DNA of 64,000 bases, taken from Streptomyces silvae. GTDB lineage: Bacteria > Actinomycetota > Actinomycetes > Streptomycetales > Streptomycetaceae. The first letter of the stretch is position 1; every line of letters starts with the position of its first letter. Below the pieces are notes generated by a model, which was not told where the DNA came from, did not search any database, and saw only the letters and a list, made by a program, of their open reading frames with translations. Positions 1 to 8,240 of the stretch are shown here, piece after piece. Position numbers and translations under genes: made by a program. The stretch lies in the NCBI RefSeq assembly GCF_016745505.1, contig NZ_JAERUC010000016.1, positions 1-64,000 of the forward strand, given 5' to 3'.

Positions 1-1146
1 GGGGTGCACCATGCCGCGACGATGTTCGCGGACGCGAGTATCGGTGGCCCGAACGCGCCGCGTCCTCCCGGTCCGCCGGCGCCTCCCGGTCCTCCCGGGG
101 CTCCGCCCCAGGGCCCGCACACTCCGCCGCCGCCTCCCGGTGCGTACGGCTATCCGCAGCAGCCGACGGGGCAGCCGACGGTCGGTCCGGGCTATCAGGC
201 CGTGCTGCGCTTCCGTGCTGCGGACGGCAGTGAGCAGCAGCTGATCCGGCGTTCGGCGCCGGGCACTCCGCATCCGGAGTGGCAGATGCTGCATGAGCTG
301 CGGGGGATGAACGTGCCGCCGCAGCAGGTCATCGAGCTGCACACGGAGCTGGAGTCGTGTGAGCTGCCGGGTGGTTACTGCGCGCGGATGATCCGGGAGA
401 CGTGGCCGCAGGTGCGGATCACGAGTGTCGCGCCGTACGGGACGGATCACGCGAGCCGGCAGCAGGGCATGCAGCATCTGCTGACGCATCAGGGTGAGTT
501 GCACCAGGTGGCGGACGGTCCGGCGCGGCCGGCTCCGGTGCGGGCGCCGTTGCCGCAGATGCCGCCTGCCATGGCGGTGCCTCCGGAGGCGCTGGCGGAG
601 GAGATGCTGGGGGCGTTCGGTCCGCAGGGTGTGCTGCGTTTCGACCAGCGGGCGGTGTCCCGTCAGGGTGTGCCCGAGGTGGTGGCGCGGACGCTGATGT
701 GGGCGGGGCTGCCCGTTGATTTCGGGCCGTTCTTCTGGGCGCAGCCGGGGCATCCGGTGGTGCCGACGCTGGCGGAGCTGGCGGCGCAGCGGCAGGTGCA
801 GCCGGCGTCGGACGCGGGTTCGTACCTGGTGATGGGTTCGGACTTCGGCCGGGCGATCTGTGTGCAGTACGGGACGGCGAACATCGTGGCCGTTCCGGTG
901 GAGGCGGGTCCGGGTGGTCAGCCGGTTCCGCCGCAGTTCGTGAACACGGGTCTGCCGGAGTTCGTGCGGTCGATGGCGTTGCTGGGCCGGATGTGGCGGC
1001 TGCGGTTCGGGTTGAATCCGGAGCAGGCGGGCCGGTGGACGGTCGATTTCCAGGCGCAGCTGGTGGCGATCGATCCGGCGGCGCTGGCGTCGCCGGAGGG
1101 CTGGTGGTCGGTTCTGCTGGAGCAGATGTGGGACGGGTTGCTGTGA
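1..1146 (+). CDS. Deaminase-SUKH fusion protein, 5' end outside window
   Basis: The frame is open to the first base, so the real start lies upstream; the visible part is about 381 residues. It starts with a Pro/Gly-rich linker to about residue 65. A region near 65-135 carries ELHTELESC followed by GGYC, the His-x-Glu and paired-Cys signature of zinc-dependent nucleotide/nucleic-acid deaminases of the XOO_2897/YwqJ type. The last 150 residues (from about VVPTLAEL to WDGLL) look like a SUKH-4 immunity domain. Deaminase and SUKH domains are known from polymorphic toxin systems, normally as separate toxin and immunity proteins. Whether this deaminase is active is unknown. The domain calls are from pattern memory. 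Confidence 0.65.
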   Translation, partial: GVHHAATMFADASIGGPNAPRPPGPPAPPGPPGAPPQGPHTPPPPPGAYGYPQQPTGQPTVGPGYQAVLRFRAADGSEQQLIRRSAPGTPHPEWQMLHELRGMNVPPQQVIELHTELESCELPGGYCARMIRETWPQVRITSVAPYGTDHASRQQGMQHLLTHQGELHQVADGPARPAPVRAPLPQMPPAMAVPPEALAEEMLGAFGPQGVLRFDQRAVSRQGVPEVVARTLMWAGLPVDFGPFFWAQPGHPVVPTLAELAAQRQVQPASDAGSYLVMGSDFGRAICVQYGTANIVAVPVEAGPGGQPVPPQFVNTGLPEFVRSMALLGRMWRLRFGLNPEQAGRWTVDFQAQLVAIDPAALASPEGWWSVLLEQMWDGLL

Positions 1147-1181
1147 CCCGGTCCGATCGGATCTGACTGATTGTGTACGAG

Positions 1182-1215
1182 AGGCGCTCGTCCCGTGATG
1201 GGGCGGGCGCCTTTT
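1182..1215 (+). terminator. Intrinsic terminator after the SUKH gene
   Basis: A 13-bp stem, AGGCGCTCGTCCC (1182-1194) against GGGGCGGGCGCCT (1200-1212), has two G-U pairs, a 5-base loop and a run of four T. It lies 36 bases after the stop codon. Confidence 0.8.
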
Positions 1216-1350
1216 GTGTGGAGTTCTGTGATGCGGGTCGCTTCGGTCCTGAATACAGCTGATCGATTCCGACTTCCGGGCCAATTACCGCATCCTTGAC
1301 CTATTGCTTCATGGTCGTGAGGTCGGAGAGCGGGAAAGAGGGCTTCAGGG

Positions 1351-2250
1351 ATGAGTGGTGGACCGGTGTCCGCGCACGGTTTTGTCGGTGTACGGGGACG
1401 TGGTTACCGTCCTGAGCAGGTGGACCGCATGGTGGCCTCGCTGTCCGCGGAGCGGGACGGGGCGCTGGAGCGGCTCTCCCTGCTGACGGCGCGGGCCGAG
1501 GAACTGGCGGCGGAGTCGGCGCGGCTGGCCGAGGTGGTGGCCTCGCTCCCGCCGCAGACGTATCAGTCGCTGGGGGAGCGGGCGCGGCAGATCCTGGCTC
1601 TGGCGGAGGCCGAGGCGGAGGCGGCGCGGGGTGCGGCGCTGGAGGAGGCGCAGGCGCTGCGGGACGCGGCGGACGCGGCGGGCCGGGAGGTCCGTGAGGC
1701 GGCGCGTGCGCGGGCGGAGGCGGTCCGGGCCGCGGCGGACGCCCGTGCGGAGGAGGTGCTGGCCCAGGCGCGGGACGGTGCCGGGGCGCTGGTGGAGGAG
1801 GCGCGCCAGGAGGCCGGTGAGGTACGGGGGGCCGCCGAGGCGGAGATGGCCGAGACCCGTCGCCGTACGGCGGGTGTGCTGGCGCACCAGGAGCAGGAGC
1901 ACACCGAGCGGGGCAAGGCGGCGGACGGTGAGATCGCCCGTGCGGAGGCCGCGACGGCGGAGCGTGAGGCGGAGCTGACGGCGCGCGGGGAGGCGTTGCT
2001 CGCGGCGGCGCGGCGGGAGCTCGCGGAGACGGAGGAGGCGGCCCGGCACGGTCAGGAGGACGCCGAGGCGCGGGCCGCCGAGCTGTTGTCGGGGGCGCGG
2101 ATGGCGGAGGAGCGCGTGGTGCGGGAGACCGAGCGGATCCTGCGGGAGCACGAGGAGGGCCGCGAGGAGGTGCAGGCGCACATGGCGCACGTACGTAACT
2201 CGCTGGCGGCGCTGACGGGGCGCGCGGTGGCGGGTTCCGCCGGGGACTGA
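1351..2250 (+). CDS. Coiled-coil cytoskeletal protein (DivIVA/Scy-like, 'cellulose-binding protein')
   Basis: The protein is 299 residues. A short N-terminal DivIVA-like motif (about 7-24, FVGVRGRGYRPEQVDRM) is followed by an almost continuous Ala/Glu/Arg-rich heptad coiled coil to about 290. Streptomyces proteins of this build are often labelled cellulose-binding but are related in style to the polar-growth proteins DivIVA, Scy and FilP, so a cytoplasmic role at the hyphal tip is the likelier reading. The ATG follows a weak purine stretch. A terminator precedes it and a hairpin follows it, so it is probably transcribed alone. Its exact role is inference. Confidence 0.75.
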   Translation: MSGGPVSAHGFVGVRGRGYRPEQVDRMVASLSAERDGALERLSLLTARAEELAAESARLAEVVASLPPQTYQSLGERARQILALAEAEAEAARGAALEEAQALRDAADAAGREVREAARARAEAVRAAADARAEEVLAQARDGAGALVEEARQEAGEVRGAAEAEMAETRRRTAGVLAHQEQEHTERGKAADGEIARAEAATAEREAELTARGEALLAAARRELAETEEAARHGQEDAEARAAELLSGARMAEERVVRETERILREHEEGREEVQAHMAHVRNSLAALTGRAVAGSAGD

Positions 2251-2268
2251 GGGACCGCGGGCTTCGCG

Positions 2269-2300
2269 CCGGGAGGGTGCCCCTGGGGGTGCCCTCCCGG
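2269..2300 (+). terminator. Hairpin after the coiled-coil gene
   Basis: The arms CCGGGAGGG (2269-2277) and CCCTCCCGG (2292-2300) enclose a further CCCC/GGGG pair. There is no long T tract, which is common in this GC range. Confidence 0.6.
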
Positions 2301-2323
2301 TGTCCGTTTCGCCACACCATGAG

Positions 2324-2376
2324 ATGTGCACTGGGCACATAACGTGTATGACACATTGAACATGTACGATGCACAT
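2324..2376 (+). promoter_or_regulatory. Cluster of inverted repeats, likely operator of the MFS gene
   Basis: Three related repeats lie together: ATGTGC-5-GCACAT (2324-2340, perfect), GTGT-3-ACAC (2344-2354), and ATGTAC-3-GCACAT (2362-2376, one mismatch). They end 47 bases before the MFS start. This is typical of a TetR- or MarR-type operator, but no regulator gene is adjacent. Confidence 0.5.
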
Positions 2377-2423
2377 CGTCATCGCGTAGAACGCACCACC
2401 GACCCCCTAGGAGTTCCACCCTC

Positions 2424-3881
2424 ATGGATGCCCCCCAGCCGACAGCCAGATCAGGCGGTGTGATCGCCACGCTCGCCTTTGCCGGCACCGTGGCGGCGAT
2501 CATGCAGACCCTGGTCACCCCGCTGATCGCGGAGCTGCCGAAGCTCCTCGACACCACGTCCTCGAACGCCGCCTGGGTGATCACGGCCACTCTGCTGGTC
2601 TCGGCGGTGTGCGTGCCGGTCTCCGGGCGGCTGGGCGACCTGCTGGGCAAGCGCCGGATGCTGCTCGCCTGCGCCGTTCCGCTGTTCCTCGGGTCGGTCG
2701 TGTGCGCGCTCGCGACCTCCGTCGTCCCGATGATCGTCGGACGTGGTCTGCAGGGCATGGGCATGGGCATGGTGCCGCTCGGCATCGCCCTGCTGCGTGA
2801 CGTGGTGCCGAAGGAGAAGATGAGCTCCTCCATCGCCCTGGTCAGCGCCTCCCTCGGCATCGGCGGCGCCCTCGGCCTGCCGATCGCCTCGGCGGTCGCC
2901 CAGTACGCGAACTGGCGGGTGCTGTTCTGGGGTTCGGCCGTCCTGGCCCTGATCATCTTCTCCCTGATCTGGTTCCTCATCCCGGACGTCCCGGCCGGCG
3001 CCAAGGGGCAGCGTTTCGACGTACCCGGCGCCCTCGGCCTGGCCGTCGGCCTGGTCTGCCTGCTCCTCGCCGTCTCCAAGGGCGCCGAGTGGGGCTGGGC
3101 CTCCACGACCACGCTCGGCCTGTTCGCCGCCGCCGTCGTGGTGCTCCTCGTCTGGGGCTTCTGGGAGCTGCGGACCAAGGACCCGCTGGTCGACCTGCGC
3201 ACCACGGCCCGCCCGCGCGTCCTGATCACCAACGTCGCGTCGCTCTTCGTCGGCTTCGGCATGTACGCCGGCATGCTGATCGCGCCGCAGCTCCTCCAGT
3301 TCCCCGAGGCCACCGGCTACGGCCTGGGCCAGTCGATGCTCGCCGCGGGTCTGTGGATGGCGCCCGGCGGTCTCATGATGATGATCGTCTCCCCGCTCGG
3401 CGGGAAGCTGATCGACGCCCGGGGCCCGAAGTTCACGCTGATCTCCGGTGTGCTGGTCATCGCCGCCGCGTACGGGATCGGGATCCTCCTGATGGGGTCG
3501 GCCTGGGGCCTGATGCTGTTCCTCATGATCAGCAGCAGCGGTGTCGGTCTCGCCTACGGTGCGATCCCCGCCCTGATCATGAGCTCGGTGCCGCTGTCCG
3601 AGACGGCCGCCGCCAACGGGTTCAACACCCTGATGCGTTCGCTCGGCACCTCGATCGGCGCCGCCGTGATCGGCGCGCTCCTCGCCCAGATGACCACGGA
3701 GACGGCCGGCTACAGCTTCACCTCCGAGGCCGGGTTCCGTACGGGCCTGATGTTCGGCTGCGGTGTCGCGGTCGTCGCCGCGGCGATCGCCGCGTTCATC
3801 CCGGCCGCGCGCCGTTCCGCGGCCTCCGGCGAGTCGGCCGACTCGTCCGCCTCGCCCGAGGTGGCCGCGCTCAAGGGCTGA
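2424..3881 (+). CDS. MFS transporter, DHA2-type drug/metabolite exporter
   Basis: 485 residues with about 14 hydrophobic segments, as in the DHA2 (EmrB/QacA) proton antiporters. The loop 2-3 motif A is visible as GRLGDLLGKRRM (about residues 69-80), and motif C-like glycine-rich helices follow (SLGIGGALGLPIAS). The C-terminal 25 residues are a hydrophilic Ser/Ala tail. The ATG at 2424 has AGGAG about 11 bases upstream, a little far but with no better choice. The substrate cannot be told from sequence. Transcription probably starts within the inverted-repeat cluster just upstream, so expression is likely induced by a small ligand. Confidence 0.85.
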   Translation: MDAPQPTARSGGVIATLAFAGTVAAIMQTLVTPLIAELPKLLDTTSSNAAWVITATLLVSAVCVPVSGRLGDLLGKRRMLLACAVPLFLGSVVCALATSVVPMIVGRGLQGMGMGMVPLGIALLRDVVPKEKMSSSIALVSASLGIGGALGLPIASAVAQYANWRVLFWGSAVLALIIFSLIWFLIPDVPAGAKGQRFDVPGALGLAVGLVCLLLAVSKGAEWGWASTTTLGLFAAAVVVLLVWGFWELRTKDPLVDLRTTARPRVLITNVASLFVGFGMYAGMLIAPQLLQFPEATGYGLGQSMLAAGLWMAPGGLMMMIVSPLGGKLIDARGPKFTLISGVLVIAAAYGIGILLMGSAWGLMLFLMISSSGVGLAYGAIPALIMSSVPLSETAAANGFNTLMRSLGTSIGAAVIGALLAQMTTETAGYSFTSEAGFRTGLMFGCGVAVVAAAIAAFIPAARRSAASGESADSSASPEVAALKG

Positions 3882-3905
3882 CCCGCTTCACGCCCCGTAC
3901 GCCGG

Positions 3906-3947
3906 CGGGCCCGGCTCCGACCCCTGCGGGGGCCGGGGCCGGGCCCG
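3906..3947. terminator. Bidirectional terminator between convergent genes
   Basis: CGGGCCCGGC (3906-3915) pairs with GCCGGGCCCG (3938-3947). It lies between the convergent MFS and symporter genes. Confidence 0.65.
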
Positions 3948-3949
3948 TC

Positions 3950-5557
3950 TCACGTCCGTCCCGCGGGCGGGGCTCCCGCCAGGATCCAGGGTTCGACGGC
4001 CTCGTACTGGCGGCGCTGTCCCGCCGCGTCCGCGTCCCGTCCGCACACGGTGCCCAGCCACCCGGCCAGGAAGCCGAAGGGGATGGAGACGAGACCGGTC
4101 GTGGTGAGCGGGAACCAGTTGAAGTCGCGGTGGGGGAAGACCGAACCGGGCGACCCGGACACGAGGTTGGTGCCGGTGATCAGGACGAACACACAGGCGG
4201 TGCCGCCGAGGAGCGTGCAGAGCAGCCCGGTGCGGGTGAAGCGGCGCCAGAACATGCTGTAGACGAGCGCGGGGGCGATGGCGGACGCCCCGACGCAGAA
4301 GGACAGGGTCACCAGCGCCTGGACGTTCCAGTGCCGGGTGAGGACGGCGAGGGTGACGGCGAGCGCGCCGACGCCGATCGCCGCGCCCTGCGCCGTGGCC
4401 ATCTCGGTTCGGGGTGCCAGGGGCCGGCCGCCCCGCCGGCCGTGGGCGAACAGGTCGTGGGCGAGCGAGTTGGCGCAGGCCAGGATCATTCCGGCGACCG
4501 AGGCGAGCAGGGTCAGGAAGATCGCCGTGGTCATGGTGGTGACGACGAGCGCCCCGGCCTCGCCCGCGCCCGCGACGGCGCCGGTGACCTGGAGGACGGC
4601 GCTGTTCCCCTGGGCCCCGGCGGCGGTGACGCGTGCGCCTCCGACGAGCGCGGCGGCCCCGAAGCCGATGACGGCGAGCAGGAGACAGAGGCAGACGACG
4701 ACGCCGACGGCCCAGGACAGGGAGCGGCGGACCGAACGGGCGTCGCGGAGGCTGGTCATCCGCATGGTGATGTGGGGCAGGCAGGCGGCGCCCAGCACGA
4801 CGGTCAGTTCGGAGCTGATCATGTCGAGGTCGCTGCCGCCGAACTGGAGGCCGGAGCGCAGATAGGCGGCGCCCGCGCCGCTTCCGGTCTCGGCGGCGCG
4901 GAGCAGGGCGCCGGTGTCCCAGCCGAAGCGGTCGAGGACGAGCACGGAGACGAGGAGCCCGGCCCCGAGCAGCACGACGGTCTTGACGATCTGGATCAGG
5001 GCGGTGCCCTTCATGCCGCCGATGGCCGCGTAGCCGATCATGACGACGCCGAGGGCGATGATGGATCCGGTGCGGAATCCGGAGCTGTCGAAGCCGAGGA
5101 CGAAGGCGAGCAGATCGCCGCTGCCGGCGAGCTGGACGACCATCAGCGGCAGCAGCGCGGCGAGGGTGACGGTGCAGGAGGCGATGCGGGCGGCCCGGCC
5201 GGGGGCCCGCCGGGTGAGCATGTCGCCCATGGTGAACCGGCCCGCGTTGCGCAGGGGTTCGGCGAGCAGGAACATCAGCAGGACCAGGGAGAGCACCGTA
5301 CTGAGGGCCAGGACGAGGCCGTCGTGGCCGGTGAGGGCGATGACTCCGGTGGTGCCGAGGACGGTGGCCGCGGAGAGGTAGTCACCGGCGATGGCGAGGC
5401 CGCCCCGCAGGGGTGAGAGCGCGCGGTAGCCGGTGTAGAACGCGTCGAGGTCGTCGCGGTCGGGCCCGGTCATGACGCAGAGCAGCAGGGTGAGGCTGGC
5501 GACGGCGATGAACGCGGTCAGGGACATCGACCGGGCGGACTCGTCGAATCCGTTCAC
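3950..5557 (-). CDS. Sodium:solute symporter (SSS family, ActP-like)
   Basis: 535 residues from a GTG that overlaps the stop of the upstream gene (GTGA), with an AGGAAGGGGG ribosome site. It has about 13 membrane segments and the SSS core, seen in GDYLSAATVLGTTG near residue 45 and GYAAIGGMKGTALIQ near 190. The neighbouring DUF485 protein matches the YjcH-ActP arrangement, in which the large subunit takes up acetate or other short monocarboxylates with Na+. The frame stays open upstream into the DUF485 gene, but residues there are shadow translation. Confidence 0.85.
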   Translation of the reverse strand: MNGFDESARSMSLTAFIAVASLTLLLCVMTGPDRDDLDAFYTGYRALSPLRGGLAIAGDYLSAATVLGTTGVIALTGHDGLVLALSTVLSLVLLMFLLAEPLRNAGRFTMGDMLTRRAPGRAARIASCTVTLAALLPLMVVQLAGSGDLLAFVLGFDSSGFRTGSIIALGVVMIGYAAIGGMKGTALIQIVKTVVLLGAGLLVSVLVLDRFGWDTGALLRAAETGSGAGAAYLRSGLQFGGSDLDMISSELTVVLGAACLPHITMRMTSLRDARSVRRSLSWAVGVVVCLCLLLAVIGFGAAALVGGARVTAAGAQGNSAVLQVTGAVAGAGEAGALVVTTMTTAIFLTLLASVAGMILACANSLAHDLFAHGRRGGRPLAPRTEMATAQGAAIGVGALAVTLAVLTRHWNVQALVTLSFCVGASAIAPALVYSMFWRRFTRTGLLCTLLGGTACVFVLITGTNLVSGSPGSVFPHRDFNWFPLTTTGLVSIPFGFLAGWLGTVCGRDADAAGQRRQYEAVEPWILAGAPPAGRT

Positions 5558-6051
5558 CGGCCGGCCCCCTTCCTGCGGTCCTGTACCGGTGCGGGGCCGC
5601 CCGTGCGGTGCCGGCGGGCGGCCCGGTCGCGGAGGCCGGCGCTGAGCGGGTCGACGGTGCGGCGGGCGGTCCACTCGTACACCGCGATGGAGACGAGCGC
5701 GACGGGCAGCTGGCACACGGCCAGCAGGAGGCCGGTGGTGAGCCCGCCGTCGCCGACCGGACGGGTCATCAGGCCCGGGGCGTAGCCGGACAGCAGGAGG
5801 AACAGCGTGAAGTAGCCGAGCGCGGTGAGGGTCGAGACGCGGCGCAGCAGACGGTAGGCGGTGCGCAGCCGTCGCAGGTCGCTGTGGTTCCCGGGCGCCG
5901 GGGCGGGGGCCGGTGCGGGCGCGGTGCGGCGGGGCCGTGGCGGCGGGCAGCTCTGCCAGGGCATGAGGTAGTCGCCGGGGTACGGGGGGCGGGCCGGGCG
6001 GTGGGGGTACGGGGGCTGCCGGGGTGGGGGTGGCTGCGAGTCGTGCGGCAT
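5554..6051 (-). CDS. DUF485 membrane protein, symporter partner (YjcH-like)
   Basis: 165 residues. The first 55 are Pro/Arg/Tyr-rich and hydrophilic. A DUF485-like core follows (RRLRTAYRLLRRVSTLTALGYF, with two membrane helices around 75-97 and 108-128). Small DUF485 proteins accompany ActP-type symporters. The ATG at 6051 has GGGAG eight bases upstream; an open frame extends further upstream but lacks such a site. Four-base overlap with the symporter gene implies translational coupling. Confidence 0.75.
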   Translation of the reverse strand: MPHDSQPPPPRQPPYPHRPARPPYPGDYLMPWQSCPPPRPRRTAPAPAPAPAPGNHSDLRRLRTAYRLLRRVSTLTALGYFTLFLLLSGYAPGLMTRPVGDGGLTTGLLLAVCQLPVALVSIAVYEWTARRTVDPLSAGLRDRAARRHRTGGPAPVQDRRKGAGR

Positions 6052-6195
6052 GGCGGTGCTCCCTGCATGGCTCGGGCCCGGGGGCGGGCTGCAAGGCAGG
6101 TGCGCGGATGCGCTGGTGGGAGCGCGTACGTTACTCGCGGGTATCGCCAAGGGGGAGGGTTACGGACGAACTACCGTAGGTAACACGCCAGTTGT

Positions 6196-7791
6196 CTAGT
6201 CCTTCGGCGCCGGGGGAGCGCTCTCGTGCTCGTCCAGGACCGGGAAGCGGCGCGGGGCCACGAAGATCAGCACCAGCAGGGCGAGGACGGCGGCGACCGC
6301 AGCACCGGTGAACACGTGGTCCACGGCGGTGTCGACGGCCCGCCGCAGGTAGTCCGTCGCCGCGGCGGAGAGCGCCCCCGCGTCGTCGAGGGCGTGCGAG
6401 ACGGCGTCCAGGTCGCCCGGCAGCCCCGGGACCGGGGAGGAGGCCAACCGGGAGGCGAGGACACCGTTGGCGACGGCGCCGAAGAGCGCGGCGCCCACGC
6501 TCTGGCCGACCTGGCGGCAGAAGAGCACGGACGCGGTCGTCGTGCCCCGCTCGGTCCAGCCGACCGTCGACTGGACCCCGACGATCAGCGGGAGCTGGAA
6601 GAGGCCGAGCGTCGCGCCGAGCAGCAGCATGAGCAGGGCGGGCTGCCAGGCGGCGCCGGGGTAGGGCAGCAGCGGGAAGCAGAGCAGCACCAGCAGCGCC
6701 CCGGACATCCCGGTGATCGCGGTACGGCGGAAGCCGATGCGGTTGTAGACCCGGTCGGATAGGGCGGCGGCGACCGGCCAGCTCAGGGTCATCACGGACA
6801 GGACGAACCCGGCGGCGATCGGGCCGAGTCCGAGGACGGACTGGGCGTAGGTCGGCAGGAAGACGGTCGGGGCGACCATGAGCAGCCCCATCGCGCCGAG
6901 GGCGAGGTTGACCGAGGCGATGGTGCGGCGCCGCCAGACCCAGCCGGGGATGACGGGTTCGGCGGCGCGGCGCTCGATGACGACCGTCAGGACGGCCAGC
7001 GCGGCGGTCGCCCCCAGCAGCCCGAGCGAGGGGGCCGAGAGCCAGGGCCAGGCGACACCGCCCTGCACGAGCGCGGTCAGCAGGAGCGCGCCCGTGGCGA
7101 AGACCGCGAGGGCGCCCGCCCAGTCGATACGGGGGCGGGTCGCGGGGCGCGGCCGGGCGGGCTCGTGGAGATGACGGACCACCAGCCAGAGGGCGACGGC
7201 GCCGACCGGCAGATTGATCAGGAAGATCCAGCGCCAGTCCGCGTACGCGGCGAGCAGCCCGCCGACCGCGGGCCCCGCCACGGCCGAAGTGGCCCAGACG
7301 GTGGAGAGTTTCGCCTGGATCTTCGGCCGTTCCCTGAGCGGGTACAGGTCGGCGGCGATGGTCTGCACGGTCCCCTGGAGGGCGCCGCCGCCGAGCCCCT
7401 GGACGACGCGGAAGGCGATGAGGGCGGCCATGTTCCAGGCGGCGGCGCAGAGCAGGGAGCCGGCCAGGAAGAGGATGATGCCGGCGATCAGGACGGGCTT
7501 GCGGCCGAAGGTGTCGGAGAGCTTCCCGTACACCGGAAGGGTGACGGTCACCGCGAGGAGATAGCCGGAGAAGAGCCAGGAGAAGACGGAGAACCCGCCG
7601 AGGTCGCCGACGATCTGCGGGACGGCGGTCGCCACGATCGTGCCGTCGATGGCGGCGAGCCCCATGCCCAGCATGAGGGCCGCGGCGACCGGGCGGCGTC
7701 CCCGGTCGGTGGCCGGTGCCGTCTCCGGGGCGGCCTCCCCGCGTACCGCTTCCGGGCTGTCCGTACCGCCGGTGCCGTCCGTGCCGCCCAC
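6196..7791 (-). CDS. MFS drug exporter, EmrB/QacA (DHA2) family
   Basis: 531 residues, 14 predicted membrane segments. Motif A is GKLSDTFGRKPV and the motif D1 region reads LDGTIVATAVPQIV-like (AIDGTIVATAVPQI), both diagnostic for DHA2 multidrug antiporters. I prefer the GTG at 7791 because AGGGAAGG stands about seven bases before it; the ATG at 7812 would be seven codons longer but sits close to a possible -10 (TAGATG). It is transcribed alone. An 11-bp palindrome just upstream suggests repressor control. Substrate unknown. Confidence 0.85.
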   Translation of the reverse strand: MGGTDGTGGTDSPEAVRGEAAPETAPATDRGRRPVAAALMLGMGLAAIDGTIVATAVPQIVGDLGGFSVFSWLFSGYLLAVTVTLPVYGKLSDTFGRKPVLIAGIILFLAGSLLCAAAWNMAALIAFRVVQGLGGGALQGTVQTIAADLYPLRERPKIQAKLSTVWATSAVAGPAVGGLLAAYADWRWIFLINLPVGAVALWLVVRHLHEPARPRPATRPRIDWAGALAVFATGALLLTALVQGGVAWPWLSAPSLGLLGATAALAVLTVVIERRAAEPVIPGWVWRRRTIASVNLALGAMGLLMVAPTVFLPTYAQSVLGLGPIAAGFVLSVMTLSWPVAAALSDRVYNRIGFRRTAITGMSGALLVLLCFPLLPYPGAAWQPALLMLLLGATLGLFQLPLIVGVQSTVGWTERGTTTASVLFCRQVGQSVGAALFGAVANGVLASRLASSPVPGLPGDLDAVSHALDDAGALSAAATDYLRRAVDTAVDHVFTGAAVAAVLALLVLIFVAPRRFPVLDEHESAPPAPKD

Positions 7792-7824
7792 AGGGGTCCC
7801 TTCCCTATGCATCTATTTCCCGGA

Positions 7825-7835
7825 AGACACTGTCT
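7825..7835 (-). promoter_or_regulatory. Palindromic operator candidate AGACA-C-TGTCT
   Basis: A perfect 11-bp inverted repeat lies 34 bases before the GTG of the MFS exporter, at or just upstream of its probable -10. It could bind a TetR-type repressor; none is encoded nearby. Confidence 0.4.
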
Positions 7836-8003
7836 CACCGCCGGTGGGCGTGCGGGAGGCGGAGGCCGAAGGGTGAGACCCCCTACTCAGGTCCCGTCCC
7901 GGGGGCCCCGACCCCTAGGGGGAGCACCGTACCTGGGCCCGGGGGCCGTTCCTCCCGCCGGAGGACGAGGGAACGGGGCCCGGTTCCTTAACGTGTTCTT
8001 ACA

Positions 8004-8069
8004 CCGCGGACAGGCCGCGGACCGGCTGCGGACAGGACGCGAACAGACCACGGACAGGCCGTGGATCGC
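8004..8069 (+). repeat. Three tandem 22-bp units with an ACAGG core
   Basis: Units start at 8004, 8026 and 8048. Each has the core GCGGACAGG or ACGGACAGG. Units 1 and 3 are perfect inverted repeats, CCGCGG-ACAGG-CCGCGG and CCACGG-ACAGG-CCGTGG; unit 2 is degenerate. Cores are exactly 22 bp apart. The array is 171 bases upstream of the ABC ATPase gene, in a 428-base gap (7813-8240) that otherwise shows no gene. It probably is a regulator-binding array. Confidence 0.65.
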
Positions 8070-8240
8070 ACCGCGGGCACGCCGGGGAACGCACCGCGAT
8101 GCGGCCGGCCGCAGGGAGCGGGGTGGGGGAAACCCCCCTCGAAGACTGCGCCGGGCACCAGCGCGCCGGAACCCCTCTTCACCCGAGACTCGGAACGTAC
8201 ACAGAGACGTCCGCGCATCGACCGACATAGGAGATAAACC

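Noticed and set aside
1301..3313. Long open frame on the minus strand opposite the coiled-coil and MFS genes
   Set aside because: Pro/Ala/Arg-biased translation typical of a reverse shadow in high-GC DNA; the genes on the plus strand have clear domains and ribosome sites.
3089..5416. 775-codon plus-strand frame across the MFS tail and the symporter
   Set aside because: Low-complexity Gly/Ala/Asp/Glu translation; overlaps two well-supported genes.
8004..8069. CRISPR-like array
   Set aside because: Units are contiguous with no unique spacers and no cas gene is near.
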